Shown one piece after another: positions 39,506-40,760 of a stretch of DNA of 40,760 nucleotides. The position numbers and the translations under genes were made by a program. The notes below the pieces were generated by a model. That model had not been told where the DNA came from. It saw only the letters and a list, made by a program, of their open reading frames with translations, and did not search any database. Source of the DNA: Saprolegnia diclina VS20 (lineage: Eukaryota > Oomycota > Saprolegniomycetes > Saprolegniales > Saprolegniaceae); the NCBI RefSeq assembly GCF_000281045.1, contig NW_008246068.1, forward strand, positions 691,067 to 731,826, in the 5' to 3' direction. The number at the start of each line of letters is the position of its first letter. Positions within the stretch are counted from its first letter, which is position 1.

Positions 39506-40642
39506 ATGGCAGCAACCACGAAGCTCATGCAGCGCCTCGGGCTCCAGCTGCCCGTGATCCAAGCGCCCATGTACAACGTCTCGACGCCGGCCCTCGTGGC
39601 GGCGGTCCATCGCCACGGCGCTTTAGGTTCGTACGGCGCCGGCTACAAGGCGCCCGACGCGCTCCGCGCCGCCTTGGCCGACATCACGGCGCTCGTGCCC
39701 GACAAGAACTTCAACGTCAACGTCTTTGTCGACGCGGCGCCATCGACGCCCGAGTCCAAGACCGGCTGGGACGCATACGAGTCGCTCCTGCAACCAGTGC
39801 GCGCCGAGCTCGGCCTCGACACGACGCCGCGCCCGTTCCCGCAGGCAGCGATCCCGAGCGTGCTCGAGGACCAGATGCAGGTCATTCTCGACGTGCAGCC
39901 GCGCGTCGTCAGCTTTTGTTTTGGCGTCCTCGATCCGGCGCTCGTCCGCGCCTGCCAGAAGTTTGCAATCGTGCTTGGCACCGCCACGACGGTCGAGGAG
40001 GCCATCGCGCTCGAAGCTGCGGGTGTCGACGCCATCATCGCCCAAGGTACTCAAAGTCACGACGCGATCGGTTCTCAAAAGACGTTGTAGGCAGCGAGGC
40101 GGGTGGCCACCGCAGCTCGTTCCTGGGCGACAGCACTGGCTCGATGCTTGGGAGCATGGCGCTCATTCCTCAGATCTGCGACGCGGTCAAGGTGCCTGTC
40201 ATTGCTGCCGGTACAACGCCATCCCATCGAGCACACATCGGTATCACAGAATCTCATAGGCGGCATCTCGGACCGCCGGCACATGCTGGCAGCGTTTGCC
40301 CTGGGCGCCGACATGGTCCAAGTGGGCACTGCGTTTCTCACGACGCCCGAGAGTGGACTGCCGCCCCAACGCAAGGAAGCGATCACCGCCGCGACGAGCT
40401 CGACAGCGAGTGTCGTCACGCGGGGTCTGACGGGGCGACCCGCACGCATGCTGCGCAACGAGCTCGTGGATCGTCTCGTGCCCCACGAGGTGGACGCGGC
40501 GTCGAGTGCGCTTCAACGTCAGCGCATGGCCGACATCTTTGGCACGCACGACCCGCGCTACTCGGCGCTCCTCGCGGGCCAAGGCCACGCCTACTGCCGC
40601 CTAAACGATACCGTCGCGACAGTGTTGGCTCGGTTTGCGTGA
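39506..40642 (+). CDS. Nitronate monooxygenase (class I-type, FMN-dependent)
   Basis: FMN enzyme of TIM-barrel fold that oxidises propionate-3-nitronate and other alkyl nitronates, detoxifying plant or microbial nitrotoxins. Three exons (39506-40046, 40091-40210, 40260-40642) sum to 348 codons with stop (347 aa), the usual length. Family landmarks: LPVIQAPMYNVSTPALVAAV near the N-terminus (FMN and phosphate region), the AQGSEAGGHR motif spanning the first intron with His187 at the position of the catalytic His of fungal enzymes, VPVIAAGGISDRRHMLAAF (phosphate-binding glycines) spanning the second intron, and LGADMVQVGTAFL. No targeting peptide is obvious. Related enoyl-ACP reductase FabK-like enzymes share the fold, but the QG.EAGGH motif favours nitronate monooxygenase. 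Confidence 0.9.
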
Positions 40643-40681
40643 GCTCAGCACGCATATAAGATCTTGTTGACGGCGAAAATG

Positions 40682-40760
40682 CTAGCTGTGGACGATCGCG
40701 TTGATCTCTTGCTGCACCTGCATGACTGCGAGGAGGTCGCCCACCATGAGAATCTTGGTC
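40682..40760 (-). CDS. 3' end of a further gene (partial)
   Basis: The minus strand is open from the window edge to a TAG at 40684-40682, encoding TKILMVGDLLAVMQVQQEIN and a few more residues ending IVHS. The composition is protein-like and helical, and the stop is 39 bp from the nitronate monooxygenase stop, the same tail-to-tail spacing seen elsewhere in the window. Too short to assign. Confidence 0.5.
   Translation of the reverse strand, partial: TKILMVGDLLAVMQVQQEINAIVHS

Noticed and set aside
39487-40659. 386-codon frame over the nitronate monooxygenase in another phase
   Set aside because: Arg/Ala-rich shadow; the spliced frame matches the enzyme family over its full length.

Overview
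The window looks like nuclear DNA of an oomycete, most likely of the Saprolegniales (Aphanomyces/Saprolegnia/Achlya type). The evidence is GC-rich compact coding sequence on both strands, eukaryotic housekeeping genes (GRASP, WDR5, PWP2, RPC6, DGAT2), very small introns (about 40-70 nt, GT start, nearly always TAG at the 3' end), and lineage-typical proteins such as FYVE-like/GAF proteins, large multi-pass ectodomain proteins and laminin-IV-like secreted proteins. The lineage call is inference from gene content and intron style; no rRNA or other marker is present.

Layout, left to right. A doubtful 3' end of an upstream gene (3-155) is followed by a GRASP55/65 Golgi stacking gene (216-1574, +), tail-to-tail with a Sel1-repeat gene (1606-3009, -). 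After a 1.2 kb spacer come an SLC1-type transporter (4223-5974, +), a 74-residue two-helix membrane protein (6569-6793, +) and a WW-like/IQ gene (6829-8104, -). The last of these is head-to-head with a giant membrane protein gene (8411-13837, +) made of two tandem homologous modules and interrupted by an N gap (10137-10252). Next is a FYVE-like/GAF gene (14193-16487, -), then a 2.5 kb stretch with no convincing gene.

The middle is a housekeeping block: WDR5 (18985-20086, +), RNA polymerase III subunit RPC6/RPC34 (20240-21432, -) and PWP2/UTP1 (22246-25087, +). RPC6 and PWP2 are head-to-head, so Pol III and ribosome-biogenesis components may share a promoter region. A membrane-anchored EEP-fold phosphodiesterase (25657-26703, +) faces a secreted laminin-IV-like gene (26785-28011, -).

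The right third holds two paralogous DGAT2 genes (28139-29595 and 35178-36648, both -) with matching intron positions. Between them lies an ankyrin-repeat gene (about 30676-35045, +) in which most exons encode exactly one 33-residue ankyrin repeat and every intron is in phase 0. This modular gene, in which any repeat exon could be skipped without a frameshift, is the most striking structure in the window. A four-helix, tetraspanin-like protein (37238-38359, -), a nitronate monooxygenase (39506-40642, +) and the 3' end of a further gene on the minus strand (40682-40760) complete the window.

No rRNA, tRNA, CRISPR array or recognisable transposon or viral gene was seen. Exon coordinates are my manual splice calls. 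They are supported where exon lengths sum to a multiple of three and the joined protein matches its family.
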